Origin: Paraburkholderia caballeronis
GTDB taxonomy: Bacteria > Pseudomonadota > Gammaproteobacteria > Burkholderiales > Burkholderiaceae
Length of the DNA stretch: 64,000 nt
Assembly (NCBI RefSeq): GCF_900104845.1
Contig: NZ_FNSR01000001.1
Coordinates: forward strand, 2,914,001 to 2,978,000
Reading direction: 5' to 3'
Shown here: piece after piece, positions 61,881 through 64,000 of the stretch
How the letters are laid out: every line of letters begins with the position of its first letter
Numbering within the stretch: position 1 is the stretch's first letter
Made by a program: the position numbers and the translations under genes
The notes under the pieces: model-generated
Seen by the model: the letters and a program-made list of their open reading frames with translations, nothing else
Told to the model about the DNA's origin: nothing
The model's database searches: none

Positions 61881-62477
61881 ATGCCGCATCGTTCACCTTC
61901 CCCGTCCCAGGCCGCCCGCTCCGCCGCCGTGCCGAAGCCATCCATCGCGCATCCGTCCGCGCCACGCGTGGCGCACGCCGATCCGGACGAGCACGCCGAG
62001 TACGACGAACACGCCGAGCCGGCCCACGCGCACGAGCCGCTCGGCCCCGACGATCCGCTCGCGCCGCTGCCGTTCAACCCGTACAAGGGCAATCGCGGGC
62101 TCACGCGCGCATGGCACGCGCTGAAGAATTCGCTCGCGGGTTTTCGCACCGCGATCCGCGAGGAAAGCGCGTTTCGCCAGGAGCTGACGCTCGCGGCGAT
62201 CCTGCTGCCCATCGGCATCCTCGTGCCGGTCGAGCCGGTCGCGCGCGTGCTGCTGCTCGGCTCGGTGCTGCTCGTGCTGATCGTCGAGCTGCTCAATTCG
62301 AGCGTCGAGGCCGCGATCGACCGCATCTCGCTCGAACGCCACGAGCTGTCGCGACGCGCGAAGGACTTCGGCAGCGCGGCGGTGATGATCGCGCTGCTCG
62401 TCTGCGTGATGACGTGGCTGCTGATCCTCGTGCCGGCGTTCGGGCCGCCGCTGCTGCACTGGCTGCGCTCGCAGTAG
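61881..62477 (+). CDS. dgkA: Diacylglycerol kinase, DgkA type, with long N-terminal extension
   Basis: 198 residues. The C-terminal 120 match DgkA: three membrane spans and the signature ELLNSSVEAAIDRISLERHE, followed by RRAKDFGSAAVMIAL. The first 70 residues are low-complexity and Glu/Asp/His/Pro-rich, unlike the 122-residue E. coli enzyme. Phosphorylates diacylglycerol to phosphatidate, recycling it for phospholipid synthesis. Last gene of the lipid cluster. Confidence 0.88.
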   Translation: MPHRSPSPSQAARSAAVPKPSIAHPSAPRVAHADPDEHAEYDEHAEPAHAHEPLGPDDPLAPLPFNPYKGNRGLTRAWHALKNSLAGFRTAIREESAFRQELTLAAILLPIGILVPVEPVARVLLLGSVLLVLIVELLNSSVEAAIDRISLERHELSRRAKDFGSAAVMIALLVCVMTWLLILVPAFGPPLLHWLRSQ

Positions 62478-62553
62478 CGGTAAGCGCCGCCGAAGTCCCG
62501 AAACAGGCGGGCGCGCGGCCCGCAGCGGCAGCGTTCCACGCGAACGCGCGGTT

Positions 62554-62559
62554 TATAAT
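62554..62559 (+). promoter_or_regulatory. Consensus -10 box upstream of the TetR gene
   Basis: TATAAT, a perfect consensus hexamer, lies 101 bp before the TetR start. The sequence 14-17 bp upstream is a poor -35, so an activator may be needed. Confidence 0.45.
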
Positions 62560-62659
62560 CGAACGACAGTCAAAAAAGACCAACCGCGTCCGGGCAGTCA
62601 ACGCGAAGCAGCACGCTGCCGCTCTCGCGCGCGGCCCGGCACTTTCAGGGCCGGACGAC

Positions 62660-63424
62660 ATGGAAGCCAAACCTCCCCGCCGCACACGCGAACGGATCCT
62701 CGAACTGTCGTTGAAGCTGTTCAACGAGATCGGCGAGCCCAACGTCACGACCACGACGATCGCCGAGGAAATGGAAATCAGTCCAGGCAACCTGTACTAC
62801 CACTTCCGCAACAAAGACGACATTATCAACAGCATCTTCAGCCAGTTCGAGCAGGAGATCAGCAAGCGGCTGCGCTTTCCGGACGACCATCGCGCGACGA
62901 TCGACGAGATGTGGTCGTATCTGCAATACATGATCGACTTCACGTGGCGCTACCGCTTCCTGTATCGCGACCTGAACGACCTGCTCGCGCGCAACCGCAC
63001 GCTGGAGATGCACTTCAAGCAGATCATCAGCCACAAGGTGCATTTCGCGCAGCAGTTCTGCGAGCAACTGGTCGAGGACGGCCAGATGGTCGCGACGCCC
63101 GACGAGATCCGCGTGATCGCGACGAACATCGGCGTGATCGCCACCTACTGGCTGTCGTACCAGTTCGTGATGAACCCGCGCAAGTACAACGAGCAGGAAG
63201 CAATCCGCACGGAACTGCATCAGGTGAGCGTGCAGATCGTGTCGGTGATGGCGCCGTTCCTGCGCGACCGCTCGCGCGAGCTGTTCGACGACCTCGTGTC
63301 GGGCAAGCGGCCGTTGCGGGAGTTCTACGATTACCTGCCGCCGCGCGACGGCGCCGGCGGCGCGACCAACCCAACCGGCGACGCGCCCGCGCGCGGCGCC
63401 GCCACGAAGGATATTCGCGAATGA
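62660..63424 (+). CDS. TetR family transcriptional regulator
   Basis: 254 residues. N-terminal helix-turn-helix (ERILELSLKLFNEIGEPNVT, TIAEEMEISPGNLYYHFRNK) and a long ligand-binding domain rich in aromatics (YLQYMIDFTWRYRFLYRDLN). The ligand is unknown. It overlaps the next gene by 4 bp. Possible regulator of lipid or fatty-acid genes, but no operator was assigned. Confidence 0.9.
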   Translation: MEAKPPRRTRERILELSLKLFNEIGEPNVTTTTIAEEMEISPGNLYYHFRNKDDIINSIFSQFEQEISKRLRFPDDHRATIDEMWSYLQYMIDFTWRYRFLYRDLNDLLARNRTLEMHFKQIISHKVHFAQQFCEQLVEDGQMVATPDEIRVIATNIGVIATYWLSYQFVMNPRKYNEQEAIRTELHQVSVQIVSVMAPFLRDRSRELFDDLVSGKRPLREFYDYLPPRDGAGGATNPTGDAPARGAATKDIRE

Positions 63425-64000
63425 AAGCTGTCTGTGTGTACTGCGGCTCGTCGATGGGCGCGAGTCCCGTTTATGCGGAAGCCGCGAAGGCGTTCGGCCG
63501 CGCGCTCGTCGCCGCGAACCTCGGGCTCGTGTACGGCGGCGGCAAGGTCGGCCTGATGGGCGTGATCGCCGACGAAGTAATGGCCGCCGGCGGCCGCGCG
63601 ATCGGCGTGATCCCCGAGCTGCTGGTCGACAAGGAAGTCGGCCACAACGGGCTGTCGGAGCTGCACGTCGTGCCCGACATGCACCACCGCAAGAAGATGA
63701 TGGCCGACCTGTCCGACGCGTTCGTCGCGCTGCCCGGCGGCGCGGGCACCCTCGAAGAGCTGTTCGAGGTGTACACGTGGGCGCAGCTTGGCTATCACCA
63801 CAAGCCGGTCGCGGTGCTGAACATCGACGGCTTCTACGATCCGCTGATTTCGCTGCTCACGCACACGGTCAGCGAGGGTTTCATGCGTCAGACCTACTTC
63901 GACCTGCTGCAGATCGACACCGACCCGGCGAAGCTGATCGGCAAGCTGCAAAGCTACCGGCCGCCCGCGAAGGACAAGTGGTCGGAAATGCGCGACTCGG
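63421..64000 (+). CDS. LOG family protein, 3'-truncated by the window edge
   Basis: 193 residues visible, starting MKAVCVYCGSSMGASPVYAE. The signature PGGAGTLEELFEVYTW (PGGxGTxxE) identifies the LOG/TIGR00730 family, which hydrolyses nucleoside 5'-monophosphates (cytokinin-activating in plants; AMP-type activity in bacteria). ATG overlaps the TetR stop by 4 bp. The gene runs past the end of the window. Confidence 0.9.
   Translation, partial: MKAVCVYCGSSMGASPVYAEAAKAFGRALVAANLGLVYGGGKVGLMGVIADEVMAAGGRAIGVIPELLVDKEVGHNGLSELHVVPDMHHRKKMMADLSDAFVALPGGAGTLEELFEVYTWAQLGYHHKPVAVLNIDGFYDPLISLLTHTVSEGFMRQTYFDLLQIDTDPAKLIGKLQSYRPPAKDKWSEMRDS

Overview
The window is a chromosomal segment of a very GC-rich betaproteobacterium, almost certainly Burkholderia sensu lato. 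The evidence is third-codon-position G/C bias throughout, the gene order tpiA-secG-tRNA-Leu(GAG)-nuoA-N followed by a DUF2818 gene, the block ilvB-ilvN-ilvC-psd-pssA-leuA, and the ECF sigma/DUF3619/DUF3106/RDD cluster. I see no insertion sequence, prophage, CRISPR array or rRNA; almost everything looks like resident core genome.

Layout. 1-5.1 kb: a truncated LuxR-type regulator, a membrane protein, an exported protein with a histone-like Lys/Ala tail, an M14 carboxypeptidase co-transcribed with yaaA, and an orphan PIN-domain protein. 5.3-12.3 kb: an aminotransferase, then an acyl-CoA cluster (3-hydroxyacyl-CoA dehydrogenase, hydratase, histidine phosphatase, APH-type kinase, acyl-CoA dehydrogenase) whose last two genes look like a split ACAD10/11. 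12.4-21.5 kb: a SnoaL-like protein, an unusual pyruvate-kinase-like protein, a PAS-PAS-GGDEF cyclase, a small lipoprotein, an ABC exporter, an ECF sigma factor with a small membrane protein and a ferredoxin, and a TauE/SafE permease. 21.8-25.6 kb: a minus-strand operon (DUF1178, two acyl-CoA dehydrogenases, two MaoC proteins) behind a promoter whose -35 box overlaps a perfect 12-bp palindrome. 25.8-41.7 kb: a Nudix hydrolase, a DUF2818 gene and the complete 14-gene complex I locus, all on the minus strand.

41.8-47.3 kb: tRNA-Leu(GAG), secG, tpiA, a quinone oxidoreductase, pnp and rpsO, with a perfect 26-bp inverted repeat between rpsO and pnp. 47.4-49.4 kb: a periplasmic binding protein diverging from a BamE-like lipoprotein. 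49.6-56.7 kb: branched-chain amino-acid genes (leuA, ilvC, ilvN, ilvB) flanking the phosphatidylethanolamine genes pssA and psd. Upstream of leuA is a good sigma70 promoter placed so that transcription would start at the ATG of a 27-codon, leucine-rich leader ORF with three CTA codons. 57.1-59.5 kb: a second ECF sigma cluster. 59.6-62.5 kb: a metallophosphoesterase, a GT4 glycosyltransferase and a DgkA-type kinase behind a Pho-box-like sequence, most simply read as a phosphate-starvation lipid-remodelling cassette. 62.6-64 kb: a TetR regulator overlapping a LOG-family gene that runs off the end.

Functional themes are respiration (complex I), branched-chain amino-acid synthesis, acyl-CoA catabolism in two separate clusters, and membrane-lipid synthesis and remodelling. 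The observations most worth testing are the leuA leader, the Pho-box lipid cassette, the rpsO-pnp palindrome, the split ACAD11-like pair with its neighbouring phosphatase, and the operator-controlled paired acyl-CoA dehydrogenase/MaoC operon. All positions and motifs were read by eye; no database search was run.
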